A stretch of DNA of 64,000 nt from Citrobacter freundii (lineage in GTDB: Bacteria; Pseudomonadota; Gammaproteobacteria; Enterobacterales; Enterobacteriaceae). The notes beneath the pieces were generated by a model. That model worked only from the letters and a program-made list of their open reading frames with translations, ran no database searches and was not told the origin of the DNA. Shown piece after piece: positions 9,913 through 19,917 of this stretch. The stretch spans positions 3,286,001 to 3,350,000 of the forward strand of contig NZ_CP099222.1 of NCBI RefSeq assembly GCF_029717145.1. The letters run 5' to 3'. How positions within the stretch are numbered: the first letter of the stretch is position 1; each line of letters begins with the position of its first letter. Position numbers and translations under genes: made by a program.

Positions 9913-10962
9913 ATGCCTGTTTTGCAGTGGGCCGCATTGTTTGTGCTGTCATTACTTCTTTCCCTGCTCTTTTTGTTTATCCATCTCCCGGGACCGCTAC
10001 TGCTCGGTTCAATGATCGTTGGCATATTGTTCAGTTTGCGTGGCATTGCCCTGCACCCGCCTCGCTGTACCTTTCTTGTTGCGCAGGCCATTCTCGGCTG
10101 CATGATTGCGCAAAACCTCACCGGCTCCATTTTTACAACGCTGGCGGCACACTGGCCGGTGGTGATTGCCATCCTGCTGGCGACCCTTATCTCCAGCACC
10201 GCAATAGGCTGGCTGTTGGTTCGCTACAGTAAGCTGCCGGGCAATACCGGCGCGTGGGGATCTTCACCTGGCGGCGCGGCGGCAATGGTTGCGATGGCCC
10301 AGGAATATGGCGCCGATATCCGTCTGGTGGCGTTTATGCAGTATCTGCGGGTGCTATTGGTGGTTGGCGCTGCGGCACTGGTCACCCGACTGGTAATGGG
10401 CGATCGGGCGCAAGCGGTCAGCGAGCAAATGGTCTGGTTTCCGCCGCTGAGCAGCAATTTGTTCAGCACCCTGTTGCTGGCCGTGGTGGCTGGTACTGCC
10501 GGACGCTTACTGCGTATACCTTCAGGCGTGATGCTGCTGCCGATGCTGGCTGGCGCGCTGCTGAACGCAGGCGGCGTGATGGTGATTGAACTGCCGGAAT
10601 GGCTGCTGGCGGTAGCCTATATGGCCATCGGTTGGCAAATTGGTCTCGGTTTTGACAAGCAGATCTTTTTCATGGCGCTGCGCCCGTTGCCACAGATCCT
10701 GTTGTCCATTTTTTCACTGATGGCGATTTGCGCCGCTATGGCCTGGGGACTGGCGCATTACATGCAGATAGATTTTCTCACTGCCTATCTGGCGACCAGC
10801 CCAGGCGGAGTGGACTCCGTCGCGGTAATTGCCGCAGGGAGCCACGCCGATATGGCGCTGATCATGGCGATGCAAACCCTGCGGCTGTTCAGCATTTTGC
10901 TCACCGGGCCGGCCATCGCCCGCTTTATCTCGGCACATGCGCCGAGAAAACCGCCGTCTTAA
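9913..10962 (+). CDS. abrB: AbrB-family membrane protein
   Basis: Integral membrane protein of the AbrB/DUF4-like family. In E. coli the homologue is named for an effect on aidB expression, but its architecture is that of a transporter. The chosen start MPVLQWAALFVLS follows CAGGAG with good spacing and gives 349 residues; an ATG 30 bp upstream is less likely. About ten hydrophobic segments are visible. Two similar motifs, GAWGSSPGGAAAMVAMA in the first half and YLATSPGGVDSVAVIAAG in the second, suggest an internal duplication. The substrate is unknown. Confidence 0.85.
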   Translation: MPVLQWAALFVLSLLLSLLFLFIHLPGPLLLGSMIVGILFSLRGIALHPPRCTFLVAQAILGCMIAQNLTGSIFTTLAAHWPVVIAILLATLISSTAIGWLLVRYSKLPGNTGAWGSSPGGAAAMVAMAQEYGADIRLVAFMQYLRVLLVVGAAALVTRLVMGDRAQAVSEQMVWFPPLSSNLFSTLLLAVVAGTAGRLLRIPSGVMLLPMLAGALLNAGGVMVIELPEWLLAVAYMAIGWQIGLGFDKQIFFMALRPLPQILLSIFSLMAICAAMAWGLAHYMQIDFLTAYLATSPGGVDSVAVIAAGSHADMALIMAMQTLRLFSILLTGPAIARFISAHAPRKPPS

Positions 10963-10971
10963 CGCGGGGCG

Positions 10972-11388
10972 TTAATCCGGGTGCCCAATCTCCGTCACGG
11001 TCGTTCCGGATTTATCCACGGTAAACATAAACTCGGTCATACCACCCGGAAAACTCTGCGTAATATGCAGATTGTTTTTGCCTTTCCAGACATATTCCAC
11101 GAGATCCGTATCCCCAAGATTTTCTATTTTACGATCCTTACCTGGGGTCAACGTGGGTGTCAGGTTTTGACGGTCCGACCGTGCTTTTCTCAGTGCCTGA
11201 TACGTTTCTTCCAGCGTCATGGCAGGATAAAAACAACGAGTCTGGGCTCCGTGTTCATAAATATATTCCATATCCCGCGGCCCGGACTCACATTGAGGGG
11301 CTACCGATTCAGCAGCACTGGCCGACGTGGCAAAGAAACCGGCTGTTGCGATAAGTAAGGCGGTACAAAAAAAACGATTAACATCCAT
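10972..11388 (-). CDS. uncharacterised small exported protein
   Basis: I do not recognise this gene. The 138-residue product begins with a clear signal peptide (MDVNRFFCTALLIATAGFFA) and a likely cleavage site after ATSASA. The mature part has two cysteines (PQCESGPRD and TRCFYPAM), a charged middle (KARSDRQNL) and a C-terminal half that looks like beta strands. It would be periplasmic, possibly with one disulfide. A CAGGAG ribosome site precedes the start. It converges with abrB and lies upstream of nei on the same strand, 86 bp apart. No function is claimed. Confidence 0.75.
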   Translation of the reverse strand: MDVNRFFCTALLIATAGFFATSASAAESVAPQCESGPRDMEYIYEHGAQTRCFYPAMTLEETYQALRKARSDRQNLTPTLTPGKDRKIENLGDTDLVEYVWKGKNNLHITQSFPGGMTEFMFTVDKSGTTVTEIGHPD

Positions 11389-11474
11389 ATTCCACTCCTG
11401 CTCATCACCTTGAGAGATTCAGGTGACCTTATTCGACATATCCCTCTGCATCACCGGGACCGCGTCATGTTATG

Positions 11475-12266
11475 TTATTTCTGACAACCCGGACACCAGT
11501 AAAATGGTCTTGACGACAGCATCGTTTTTTCAATAATCCCGCCGCATCGCTCGCAGGCTTCACCGTCGCGGTGAAAGACTTTAAAGCGAAACAGTGCCCC
11601 GTGATGCTTATTCTCATCAGCCAGTCCACGAGTGTTATAGGATAAACGCGGAATATCGAGCAGCGCCTGCGCCAGCGCGTCCAACTGTTGTTCGCTCAGC
11701 TGCGACGCTTTATGTTGACCCGTCAGCCCAACCTGCCAGAGGATCTCTACCCGCAGGTAGTTACCCAATCCCGCGAGAAACGCCTGATCCAGCAGCAGGC
11801 CGGAAAACTGCCGATTGCGAAAACGCGGTGACAGCAGACGCGTTTTGACTTCAGCGGGTGTTAAGTGCAGATCCAGCACGTCCGGCCCTACCCGCTGCAG
11901 GAAGGGGTGGGTAGTGAGCTGTTCTGGCGTCAGTATTTCGATATCCGACGCGCTATAGAGCAGGATAGTTTTATCGGCGGTTTGCAACCTGACGCGCAAC
12001 ACGCGGGTAGTCTCCGGGATATTCCCCGTATCCACTACCCGCCAGACGCCGTACAGTTGATTATGGCTATATAACGTCAGACCATTGGAAAAGTGGGTGA
12101 GTAAGGCTTTACCCCGCGTTTCGAGCTGGGTAATACGCTGCCCAATCAGTTGAGATTGATACGGTTTTAACTGCTCAAAGGCAAACCAGACATCCGTCAA
12201 CGGTTTGCTTTTGACTGCCGCCTCCAGGGTATCCGCCGCGCGGCGGATCTCCGGGCCTTCAGGCAT
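11475..12266 (-). CDS. nei: endonuclease VIII (DNA glycosylase/AP lyase)
   Basis: Removes oxidised pyrimidines from DNA and cleaves the abasic site in base-excision repair. The protein begins [15 protein letters not shown]; after Met removal, Pro1 is the nucleophile and Glu2 assists. A helix-two-turn-helix region ([12 protein letters not shown]) and a C-terminal zinc finger ([10 protein letters not shown]...FYWCPGCQ) are present. The length of 263 is normal. It is followed 10 bp upstream in transcription by pcp, so the two may be co-transcribed from the pcp side. Confidence 0.97.
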   Translation of the reverse strand: MPEGPEIRRAADTLEAAVKSKPLTDVWFAFEQLKPYQSQLIGQRITQLETRGKALLTHFSNGLTLYSHNQLYGVWRVVDTGNIPETTRVLRVRLQTADKTILLYSASDIEILTPEQLTTHPFLQRVGPDVLDLHLTPAEVKTRLLSPRFRNRQFSGLLLDQAFLAGLGNYLRVEILWQVGLTGQHKASQLSEQQLDALAQALLDIPRLSYNTRGLADENKHHGALFRFKVFHRDGEACERCGGIIEKTMLSSRPFYWCPGCQK

Positions 12267-12280
12267 AATACTGTCCTTTG

Positions 12281-12925
12281 TTAATGTGTTGCACCGCCCG
12301 TCACGGCGATATCGCGCTCCACCTGTAACGCCGTGACGATGGCAATTTCCAGCGCGCGACGCACCGTATCACTCGCCATACTTGGCGCACCGGGATGGGC
12401 TGCGGCCTGCTGTGGAAGATAAGGGATATGAATGAATCCCCCCTTCACCGTCGGCGTATCTCGCAGTTTGTGCAGCAGCCCATACATCACGTGGTTACAG
12501 ACGAAGGTACCTGCGGTTTGCGAAACCGATGCCGGAATACCGGCGCTGCGCATGGCCACCACCATGGCTTTGATCGGCAGTGTGCTGAACCACGCCGCCG
12601 GGCCATCAGCCACAATCGGTTCATCTACCGGTTGCTGGCCACGGTTATCCGCAATACGCGCATCATCCACGTTGATGGCAACGCGTTCAACGGTGATGTC
12701 TGTACGACCTCCGGCCTGACCGACCGCCAGCACCAGCGACGGTGACAGCGTATCAATCGCAGTATTGAGCACTGCCAGAGATTCGCCAAATACGCACGGC
12801 AGTTGGCGCGCCACGACGCGGCATCCAGCGATGATAGCATTGTCGAGCCCCGAGACCACTTCCCAGGAAGGGTTAACTGACTCGCCGCCAAAGGGTTCAA
12901 ATCCGGTGATTAATACCGTTTTCAT
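12281..12925 (-). CDS. pcp: pyrrolidone-carboxylate peptidase
   Basis: Cysteine peptidase (family C15) that removes an N-terminal pyroglutamyl residue from peptides, releasing 5-oxoproline. The 214 residues begin with [20 protein letters not shown], the family signature. The catalytic cysteine lies in [15 protein letters not shown] and the histidine in [10 protein letters not shown]. It is absent from E. coli K-12 but known in Salmonella and Citrobacter. It follows the DUF979 gene after a 9-bp gap and sits near pxpABC, whose substrate is its product, which suggests a shared salvage role. Confidence 0.95.
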   Translation of the reverse strand: MKTVLITGFEPFGGESVNPSWEVVSGLDNAIIAGCRVVARQLPCVFGESLAVLNTAIDTLSPSLVLAVGQAGGRTDITVERVAINVDDARIADNRGQQPVDEPIVADGPAAWFSTLPIKAMVVAMRSAGIPASVSQTAGTFVCNHVMYGLLHKLRDTPTVKGGFIHIPYLPQQAAAHPGAPSMASDTVRRALEIAIVTALQVERDIAVTGGATH

Positions 12926-12934
12926 CCTTCCTCC

Positions 12935-13930
12935 TTACAGGAACATCAGGAAATACATCAGGAACACGTTCACCAGCAACAGCAGGATGCCGGTCGGCAC
13001 CTGCGCTTTAATCACCGCATTTTTATCCGGCAGCTCCAGCAGCGCCGCTGGCACGATGTTAAAGTTTGCCGCCATCGGCGTCATCAGCGTTCCGCAATAC
13101 CCGGAGAACATACCAATTGCCGCCATCACCGCCGGATTGCCGCCGTGCTGCAAGACGAGAATTGGAATCCCAATCCCGGCGGTCACAATCGGGAAGGCGG
13201 CAAAGGCGTTACCCATAATCATGGTCAGCAACGCCATACCGATGGTATATACCGCTACCGCAATAAAGCGGCTGTCCACTGCCAGATATTCCTGCGTCAG
13301 ATACGAAATGCCGCTGCCGACGCCCGCCGCCGTAAACAGCAGTCCGAGCGTGGCAAGAATTTGCGGCAGAATGAACGCCCAGCCGATGGAGTCCAGCAAA
13401 CGACGCGCTTCCTGAATCGGCTGATGTGCCCGCTCATGGGTCATTTTAACCGCCATTGCCAGACCAATCAGCGAACCGGCGGTCATTGAAAACAGCGTCA
13501 CCAGCGTGGCGTGATTCCCCGGCCCAAACAGCGCATTCTGTAAACCCGGAATATGATTGAACATCAGCACGCCGACAACAGTGACCACCGGGATCGCCAG
13601 CGCCGGGAAAAACAGCCGGTTGCCCAGTCGACTGGCGCTTTCTTCACGCTGTTGTTGCGTACGTTGATGGTAGCTGCCGAGCTTCACGCCGCCAAAACCG
13701 GCGATCAGCGCCAGTACGACCACCGCGATACCCACCGCGATATGCACCGTACGTTTATCGCCAAACAGTGAATAGGTCCAGTCACCCAGCAAAAACAGTA
13801 GACCATACACGCCCCAGAACAGACCGGTGGTTAAACGCCGGGGGTTCGCTTTGTCCTGCCAGGACATCACGGCCACAATCAACAAGACCGCACCCGCCAG
13901 CCAGTAGAGATAGCTTTGCTGAAAATTCAT
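12935..13930 (-). CDS. DUF979 family membrane protein
   Basis: Hydrophobic protein of 331 residues with about nine membrane segments, belonging to the DUF979 family, which occurs together with DUF969. It overlaps the end of the DUF969 gene by 4 bp (ATGA), so the two proteins are probably made in fixed ratio and form one membrane complex. A cytoplasmic loop rich in charge (KLGSYHQRTQQQREESASRLG) divides the protein. The position between pcp and pxpABC leads me to infer transport of pyroglutamate or a related compound; that is not shown by sequence alone. Confidence 0.8.
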   Translation of the reverse strand: MNFQQSYLYWLAGAVLLIVAVMSWQDKANPRRLTTGLFWGVYGLLFLLGDWTYSLFGDKRTVHIAVGIAVVVLALIAGFGGVKLGSYHQRTQQQREESASRLGNRLFFPALAIPVVTVVGVLMFNHIPGLQNALFGPGNHATLVTLFSMTAGSLIGLAMAVKMTHERAHQPIQEARRLLDSIGWAFILPQILATLGLLFTAAGVGSGISYLTQEYLAVDSRFIAVAVYTIGMALLTMIMGNAFAAFPIVTAGIGIPILVLQHGGNPAVMAAIGMFSGYCGTLMTPMAANFNIVPAALLELPDKNAVIKAQVPTGILLLLVNVFLMYFLMFL

Positions 13931-14649
13931 TTCGCTTCTCCTTTCGCTGCGGCATTCGCTTTCGCGACTTCTCGTTGCAGATAGCTATCCAGCCGCCACA
14001 AGCGCGCACCGTGGATCAGGAAGGCACAAATCGCCGTTGGGATCCCCCACAGGGCAATGTGCAACGGCTCGGTCTGGATCCCGCCGGACTCCAGCATAAA
14101 GTTGTGCATGAAGATGATTGCCCCAAAGGCAACAAAGATATCTTCGCCGAAAAACAGCCCAACGTTATCGGTCGCCGCTGACATCGCACGCAGGCGATAG
14201 CGTACAGAGCCTGGCAGTTCACCGTGATTTTTCTCAGCGGCCCCTTCTGCCATCGGCGCCAGCAGCGGACGCACCATTTGCGGATGCCCCCCCAGACTGG
14301 TTAGTCCCAGCGCGGCGGTCGCTTCACGAATAAACAGATAGACAATCAGCAAACGGCCGCTGGTGGCGCTACGGATTTTCGCGATCCACGCCTGGGCGCG
14401 TTCTTTCAGGCCATGGCGCTCCAGCAGACCGATGACCGCCAGTGGAATCAATAAGATAAACGGCAGGTTGCGGGTGTTGAGAAAACCTTCACCCAGTTTT
14501 TCGAGGATAGTGGCGATCGGCATATGCGCCGCCAACCCGGTGACGATCCCGGCAATGATAACCACCAATACCGGGTTAAAACGTAAAAGAAATCCGACCA
14601 CGATGACGGCGATCCCCGTCAATGGCCAAAGAGAAATTACCTCTTCCAT
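13927..14649 (-). CDS. DUF969 family membrane protein
   Basis: Partner of the DUF979 protein: 240 residues with about six hydrophobic segments. It opens MEEVISLWPLTGIAVIVVGF and ends in a basic tail. Motifs such as GLTSLGGHPQMVRPLLAPMAEGAAE and AMSAATDNVGLFFGEDIF resemble the polar hairpin regions of ion-transporter superfamily proteins. It is first in a likely operon DUF969-DUF979-pcp-nei. An ERIC element lies 16 bp upstream, so the leader of this operon probably includes that repeat. Confidence 0.8.
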   Translation of the reverse strand: MEEVISLWPLTGIAVIVVGFLLRFNPVLVVIIAGIVTGLAAHMPIATILEKLGEGFLNTRNLPFILLIPLAVIGLLERHGLKERAQAWIAKIRSATSGRLLIVYLFIREATAALGLTSLGGHPQMVRPLLAPMAEGAAEKNHGELPGSVRYRLRAMSAATDNVGLFFGEDIFVAFGAIIFMHNFMLESGGIQTEPLHIALWGIPTAICAFLIHGARLWRLDSYLQREVAKANAAAKGEAK

Positions 14650-14665
14650 AGTTCATTCCTGTTAA

Positions 14666-14789
14666 AACTCGTCATACTTCAAGCTGCAGGTGCGTTGACT
14701 GCCTTCGTTCACCCCAGTCACTTACTTCTGTAAGCGCCTGGGAACTCACTCACTGGTCATCTTCCTGCAACTCGAATTATTTAGAGCTT
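14666..14789. repeat. ERIC element (inverted relative to the copy at 4165)
   Basis: The reverse-complement ERIC core is evident: CATACTTCAAGCTGCAGGTG, CACCCCAGTCACTTACTT, TGTAAGCGCCTGGGAACTCA and CTTCCTGCAACTCGAATTAT. It occupies most of the 180-bp gap between the DUF969 gene and pxpA. Confidence 0.85.
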
Positions 14790-14829
14790 ATGTTGTTGTG
14801 TAATATGTTATTGTTTTGTATTTTAAATC

Positions 14830-15564
14830 TTATGCGCTAATTTCAATATTGCATGCATTAAACGCGCTGCGCAAACGGCGGGCAAAAGCGAGTGCGTGCT
14901 CACCATCACCATGAATACAGACCGTCTGTGCCGTGACGTTGGCCCATTCTCCGGTTTGGCTTTTTACTCTCCCGGACTGCACCATTTGTAAGGTTTGCGC
15001 CAACGCCTGCTCTTCGTCTTCAATCAGCGCCCCCGGCTGACTACGCGGAACCAGACTGCCATCCGCCTGATAGCCGCGATCGGCAAACACCTCCTGACGC
15101 GTCTGCAGACCATAATGCTCGCCGGCCCGAATCAGTTCGCTACCCGCCAGCCCCACCAGCACCAGCGACGGATCGCAGGCATGCACCGCCCTGGCGATGG
15201 CATCGGCTAACTGTGGATCCCTGGCGGCCTGGTTGTACAACATGCCGTGCGGTTTGACGTGGCGCATCACGCCACCTTCCGCCCGGGTTATCGCCGCCAG
15301 CGCACCGATTTGATACAGCGTCTGGGCGTAAACCGTGTCGACGGGTAGGGTCATGGCGCTACGGCCGAAGTTTTCCCGATCCGGAAAACTGGGATGCGCC
15401 CCCACTGCTACGTCATTTTTTAACGCTTCACGCACGCTTGCCAGCATGGTTTGCGCATCGCCGGCGTGAAATCCGCAGGCAATGTTGGCAGAAGACACCA
15501 GTTGCAGCAGCACGGCATCATTTGCGCAGCCTTCACCGAGGTCTGCATTCAGATCAATTTTCAT
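14830..15564 (-). CDS. pxpA: 5-oxoprolinase subunit A
   Basis: LamB/YcsF-family subunit of the ATP-dependent bacterial 5-oxoprolinase PxpABC, which opens 5-oxoproline to glutamate. The 244 residues open with the family signature [19 protein letters not shown] and [21 protein letters not shown] and [10 protein letters not shown] are also typical. It is the last gene of ybgI-pxpB-pxpC-pxpA and overlaps pxpC by 11 bp. The product of neighbouring pcp is its substrate. Confidence 0.96.
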   Translation of the reverse strand: MKIDLNADLGEGCANDAVLLQLVSSANIACGFHAGDAQTMLASVREALKNDVAVGAHPSFPDRENFGRSAMTLPVDTVYAQTLYQIGALAAITRAEGGVMRHVKPHGMLYNQAARDPQLADAIARAVHACDPSLVLVGLAGSELIRAGEHYGLQTRQEVFADRGYQADGSLVPRSQPGALIEDEEQALAQTLQMVQSGRVKSQTGEWANVTAQTVCIHGDGEHALAFARRLRSAFNACNIEISA

Positions 15565-16486
15565 CGTTAAGTCGCCATGTTAATTGTTCCAGATAACGCT
15601 GCTGGTCGTGACGCGCCTTTAGCGCTTCCTCCAGCGAGCACTGAACAAAATGAATTGGCTGGCCGAGGGGAATTTGCGCCAGATGGTACATATCCGCCTC
15701 AATGATACAGGCGATACGTGGATAGCCCCCCGTGGTCTGGGCGTCGTTCATCAGCACAATAGGCTGGCCGTTATGCGGCACCTGCACCACGCCGGGAAGC
15801 AGACCGTGCGACAACAGTTCTCGATCGGTAGTGCGCGTTAGCGGTTGTCCCTGCAGGCGATACCCCATGCGGTTACTCTGCGGGCTGAGTTGCCATGGCG
15901 AACGCCAGAATGACGCCTGCGAAGCTTCATCAAACTCATGATACTCAGGTCCGGGTAACGCACGAATGCGGTTCCCCCACATGAGCTGTTTTACCCCCTG
16001 CGGTCCGCTGAACCGTCGCGTGGAAACGCCCACCGCCAGCCTGTCGCCATCGCGTAACAGACGTCCTTCCAGACCGCCGATGCCGACTTTCAGGTCGGTG
16101 CTGCACGACCCCATGACCTCGGGAACATCAATGCCACCCGCTATCGCCAAATAACTGCGCATGCCATGTTGCGGACGTTTTAGCGTCAGGCGTTGCCCAG
16201 CCTTCACCGGAAGTCGCCATCCGCTCCACACCGGGTTACCGTCTAAATGTGCATCACACCCCGCGCCGGTCAAAGCAAACCAGCTATCTGCATCAAACTC
16301 CACAACCAACTGGCCGAGCGTTATCTCCAGCGCGGCGGCATTTGCATCGTTGCCCACCAGCAGGTTGGCAACGTTCAATGCGGGCTTATCCAGCGCCCCA
16401 CAGTGGCTGATTCCTGACTGGCGAAAACCGTGACGACCGCCGTCCTGGACGGAAGTGTACATACCGGCACGAATGATAGTTAACAT
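15554..16486 (-). CDS. pxpC: 5-oxoprolinase subunit C
   Basis: KipA/biotin-dependent carboxyltransferase-like subunit of 5-oxoprolinase (formerly ybgK). The 310 residues carry [21 protein letters not shown] at the start, the hallmark of this family, and [22 protein letters not shown] later. It overlaps pxpB by 7 bp and pxpA by 11 bp, which argues for coupled translation and a fixed stoichiometry in the complex. Confidence 0.96.
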   Translation of the reverse strand: MLTIIRAGMYTSVQDGGRHGFRQSGISHCGALDKPALNVANLLVGNDANAAALEITLGQLVVEFDADSWFALTGAGCDAHLDGNPVWSGWRLPVKAGQRLTLKRPQHGMRSYLAIAGGIDVPEVMGSCSTDLKVGIGGLEGRLLRDGDRLAVGVSTRRFSGPQGVKQLMWGNRIRALPGPEYHEFDEASQASFWRSPWQLSPQSNRMGYRLQGQPLTRTTDRELLSHGLLPGVVQVPHNGQPIVLMNDAQTTGGYPRIACIIEADMYHLAQIPLGQPIHFVQCSLEEALKARHDQQRYLEQLTWRLNDEN

Positions 16487-17136
16487 ACTCCCTCCTTCTG
16501 CGGTACAAAGCGCACGGTATCTCCTGGTCGTAACAGGATGGGTTCATCCCGGCGGGGATCAAACAACTTAATGGCGGTATGCCCTATCAGCTGCCATCCC
16601 CCCGGCGTGGCGAGCGGGTAGATACCGGTTTGTGAACCGCCGATACCGACCGAACCTGCCGGAACAATCAGACGCGGTTCCGCACGTCGCGGGGTATGCA
16701 GTTGTTCCGGTAAGCTCCCGAGATAGGGGAACCCTGGCTGAAAGCCTAAAAACCAGACCACATAGTCAACAGAAGCATGCAATTCAACGGCCTGCTTTTC
16801 GCTTAATCCACTGTGTTGTGCGACATCGGCCAGATCCGGTCCCTGCTTTCCGCCGTAGGTCACCGGAATTTCAATAAAACGCGACTCCGGCTCCAGTGCT
16901 TCACTCTCCTCCCACCAGCGTTGCAGACGTTCAATGGCATCCAGCGCCAGGGTTTGCGGATTACGCAGCGTCACCGTGATATTGTTCATACCCGGGATCA
17001 CTTCAAGCACATTCGGGGCATCAACCAGGCGCTGAGCCAAACCCCAAATACGTTTCTGGGTCGCCAGCGTAATGGGGGGGTCCAGTTCCAGAACCACCGC
17101 AGTTTCACCTAACAGATAACAACGCGCTCGCTGCAC
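16480..17136 (-). CDS. pxpB: 5-oxoprolinase subunit B
   Basis: KipI-like subunit of 5-oxoprolinase (formerly ybgJ). I chose the GTG start ([11 protein letters not shown]) because AGAGGGA lies at good spacing before it and it gives 218 residues, exactly the E. coli length. The ATG 30 bp upstream overlaps the ybgI stop as TAATG but has no good ribosome site. The conserved [21 protein letters not shown] and GGWQLIGHT stretches are intact. Confidence 0.95.
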   Translation of the reverse strand: MQRARCYLLGETAVVLELDPPITLATQKRIWGLAQRLVDAPNVLEVIPGMNNITVTLRNPQTLALDAIERLQRWWEESEALEPESRFIEIPVTYGGKQGPDLADVAQHSGLSEKQAVELHASVDYVVWFLGFQPGFPYLGSLPEQLHTPRRAEPRLIVPAGSVGIGGSQTGIYPLATPGGWQLIGHTAIKLFDPRRDEPILLRPGDTVRFVPQKEGVC

Positions 17137-17165
17137 TTTCGTCCCTCTTTTTACAACCTGATTCA

Positions 17166-17909
17166 TTAGGCGGGGTTAGGAATATCGATAAACGATACAT
17201 CCAGCTCGGTATTTTCATTCAGCCATTCACTTAACGCCCGGATACCGCCGCGTTCGGTGGCATGGTGTCCGGCGGCATAGAAATGCAGCCCCTGCTCACG
17301 GGCTGAGTGAATAGTTTGTTCTGAGACTTCGCCGGTAATAAATGCATCAACACCAAAACGGGCCGCGCTATCAATGAAGCTCTGCCCTCCCCCGGTGCAC
17401 CAGGCAACGCGCTGAATTTTTTCCGGCCCGCTATCGCCACACCACAATGGTTTACGCCCTAAACGCGCCTCAATCCACGAGGCAAATTCCAGCCCCGGCA
17501 CCGGCATGGCAAGTTCACCCCACGGTACCAACGGCTCGATTTCACCCATCACGGTAATGCCCAACAGCGCCGCCAGCTGTGCGTTGTTACCCAGCTCCGG
17601 GTGAGCATCCAACGGCAGGTGCCAGCCATACAGGTTGATGTCATTTTCCAGCAGCGTTTTCAGACGATGGCGCTTCATGCCACGAATTACCGGAGATTCG
17701 CCTTTCCAGAAGTAACCGTGATGAACGATGACCGCATCAGCGCCCAGGCGCACAGCCTCATCCAGCAAGGCCTGGCTTGCTGTCACGCCGGTCACGATTT
17801 TATGCACCGTCTCTTTGCCCTCAACCTGCAAACCATTCGGCGCATAGTCGCTAATCGCGGCGCTGTTCAGTTTGTCGTTGATCAGTTGTTCCAGCTCGGT
17901 GTTTTTCAT
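17166..17909 (-). CDS. ybgI: NIF3-family dinuclear metal protein YbgI
   Basis: Member of the NIF3/DUF34 family, hexameric proteins that bind two metal ions. The biochemical role is unsettled. The start [16 protein letters not shown] gives 247 residues like E. coli; 14 upstream codons are rejected. Metal ligands are likely in [11 protein letters not shown] and [11 protein letters not shown]. It is the first gene of the pxp unit, with pxpB beginning 29 bp beyond its stop. Its steady association with pxpBCA is known, but no reaction links it to oxoproline. Confidence 0.95.
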   Translation of the reverse strand: MKNTELEQLINDKLNSAAISDYAPNGLQVEGKETVHKIVTGVTASQALLDEAVRLGADAVIVHHGYFWKGESPVIRGMKRHRLKTLLENDINLYGWHLPLDAHPELGNNAQLAALLGITVMGEIEPLVPWGELAMPVPGLEFASWIEARLGRKPLWCGDSGPEKIQRVAWCTGGGQSFIDSAARFGVDAFITGEVSEQTIHSAREQGLHFYAAGHHATERGGIRALSEWLNENTELDVSFIDIPNPA

Positions 17910-18197
17910 CATCGCCCTCGTTGTCATAATTTCTGCCTGTCCAATCAGCAATACTGCTTATGTAAAATAGCGTCCCCGCCTCCATTCGTCGATAACCATT
18001 TCACTGACACATCAAGAAACACTCACTCGCCGTTTGAACGTAAATTGCTTACCACTACGTGATTTTATTCATGTATATTTATGCAATCAGACAGCATATT
18101 GCAAAAATAATCAGATCTGTATCAAAGTTATAACTTCAAGGAAACACGCTCACGCAGTACGTTCATCCTGGCGTGAGGCATTTACTTCGAGAATAGA

Positions 18198-19679
18198 ATG
18201 AATAAACACGCATCTCAGCCACGCGCAATTTATTACGTCGTCGCGCTGCAAATTTGGGAATACTTCAGTTTTTACGGCATGCGCGCCCTGCTGATCCTGT
18301 ATCTCACCAACCAACTCAAGTACAACGATACTCATGCGTATGCGTTGTTCAGCGCTTACTGTTCGCTGGTGTATGTCACGCCTATTCTTGGCGGATACCT
18401 GGCGGATAAGGTCCTTGGTAACCGTATGGCGGTGATGATTGGCGCATTGTTAATGGCGGTTGGACATCTGGTACTGGGTGCCAGTGAAATGGCGCCAGCG
18501 TTCCTATATTTATCTTTGGCGATCATTGTCTGCGGCTACGGTCTGTTTAAATCCAACATTAGCTGCCTGCTGGGTGAGCTGTATCACAACGACGATCCGC
18601 GCCGCGACGGCGGGTTCTCACTGCTCTACGCCGCCGGAAATATCGGTTCGATTATCGCCCCCATTGCCTGTGGCTATGTGCAGGAAGAATACAGCTGGGC
18701 GATGGGCTTCGCGCTGGCCGCAATTGGTATGCTGGCAGGACTGGTGATTTTCTTGTGCGGCAACCGGCATTTCGCCCATACAACCGGCGTCAACAAAACG
18801 GTCCTGTGTGCCAGAACGTTTGTTCTGCCAAACTGGGCCTGGCTGTTAGTGCTGCTGGTCGCCGCACCGCTGCTAATTACCGTTCTGTTCTGGAAAGAGT
18901 GGTCCGTATATGCGCTAATCGTCGCCACCGTCATTGGTCTGGCCGTTCTGGCTAAAATTTACCGTCAGGCACAAACGCAAAAGCAGCGCAAAGAACTGGG
19001 GCTTATCGTCACGCTAACGTTCTTCAGTCTGTTATTCTGGGCCTTTGCACAGCAAGGCGGCAGCTCCATCAGCCTGTATATCGACCGCTTTGTGAATCGC
19101 GATATTCTGGGATATTCCATTCCTACCGCCATGTTCCAGTCGGTTAACGCCTTTGCCGTGATGCTGTGCGGCATCGTGCTGGCCTGGGTAGTCAAAGAAA
19201 GCGTCAGTGGTAATCGTACCGTGCGCATCTGGGGAAAATTTGCCCTCGGCCTGGGGTTGATGAGCGCCGGATTCTGTATTCTGACCTTAAGCGCCCGCTG
19301 GTCCGCCGCTTACGGCCACTCCTCGATGCCGCTGATGGTGTTGGGGCTGGCGGTAATGGGATTTGCCGAACTGTTTATCGACCCGGTCGCCATGTCGCAG
19401 ATTACGCGCATTGAGATCCCTGGCGTCACCGGCGTGTTAACCGGAATCTATATGCTGTTGTCCGGCGCTATTGCCAACTATCTGGCGGGGGTGATTGCCG
19501 ACCAGACGTCACAAGGCGCGTTTGATGCCTCCGGGGCCATCAACTATTCCATCAACGCGTATATTGACGTCTTTAGCGAAATTACCTGGGGTGCGTTGGC
19601 CTGCGTGGCGCTGGTGCTGCTGATTTGGCTGTACCAGTCACTTAAATTTAAAAAACGCGCGCTGGCGCTAGAGTCCTGA
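18198..19679 (+). CDS. dtpD: dipeptide/tripeptide proton symporter
   Basis: Inner-membrane proton-coupled oligopeptide transporter of the POT/PTR2 family (formerly ybgH). The 493 residues show twelve or more hydrophobic segments. [17 protein letters not shown] is a variant of the family ExxERFxYYG motif. [20 protein letters not shown] is the second PTR2 signature. It is monocistronic with a strong terminator. It lies beside the pcp/pxp block; peptide import would supply pyroglutamyl peptides, but that link is inference. Confidence 0.96.
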   Translation: MNKHASQPRAIYYVVALQIWEYFSFYGMRALLILYLTNQLKYNDTHAYALFSAYCSLVYVTPILGGYLADKVLGNRMAVMIGALLMAVGHLVLGASEMAPAFLYLSLAIIVCGYGLFKSNISCLLGELYHNDDPRRDGGFSLLYAAGNIGSIIAPIACGYVQEEYSWAMGFALAAIGMLAGLVIFLCGNRHFAHTTGVNKTVLCARTFVLPNWAWLLVLLVAAPLLITVLFWKEWSVYALIVATVIGLAVLAKIYRQAQTQKQRKELGLIVTLTFFSLLFWAFAQQGGSSISLYIDRFVNRDILGYSIPTAMFQSVNAFAVMLCGIVLAWVVKESVSGNRTVRIWGKFALGLGLMSAGFCILTLSARWSAAYGHSSMPLMVLGLAVMGFAELFIDPVAMSQITRIEIPGVTGVLTGIYMLLSGAIANYLAGVIADQTSQGAFDASGAINYSINAYIDVFSEITWGALACVALVLLIWLYQSLKFKKRALALES

Positions 19680-19681
19680 GT

Positions 19682-19722
19682 TAACAGGCCCGATGATGTC
19701 ATATGAGTCGGGCCTGTTTTTT
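19682..19722 (+). terminator. rho-independent terminator of dtpD
   Basis: Stem AACAGGCCCGA / TCGGGCCTGTT followed by a run of T. It starts 3 bp after the dtpD stop and also precedes the 3' end of the opposing rpn gene. Confidence 0.9.
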
Positions 19723-19731
19723 ATCAGACGG

Positions 19732-19917
19732 TTACGCATTATTCGCTGCCAAATCCTCTTCAGCCAAACCGGTAATCAGTAATACCATTTCGCGATCTAT
19801 TCCTTGTGCCAGCATGGTTAGCGCAATACGCAACGCGGCTTCTTGCTTACCTTGCTGTAGTCCTTGTTGCAGTCCTTCCTGTACTCCATCTAACCGTAAC
19901 CGCTCCGCAATAGTCAT
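19732..19917 (-). CDS. predicted internal short Rpn product (RpnS-like antitoxin)
   Basis: In-frame internal start inside the rpn gene at [11 protein letters not shown], giving 61 residues identical to the C-terminus of the long protein. AAGGAGAGG (19921-19929, minus strand) lies three bases before this ATG, with AGGAG six bases away, a far better ribosome site than chance would give inside a coding region. The peptide has a four-residue repeat ([15 protein letters not shown]) and then a hydrophobic helix region ([23 protein letters not shown]). Published work on other rpn genes describes an intragenic short form that neutralises the long form. Here it is a prediction. Confidence 0.65.
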   Translation of the reverse strand: MTIAERLRLDGVQEGLQQGLQQGKQEAALRIALTMLAQGIDREMVLLITGLAEEDLAANNA

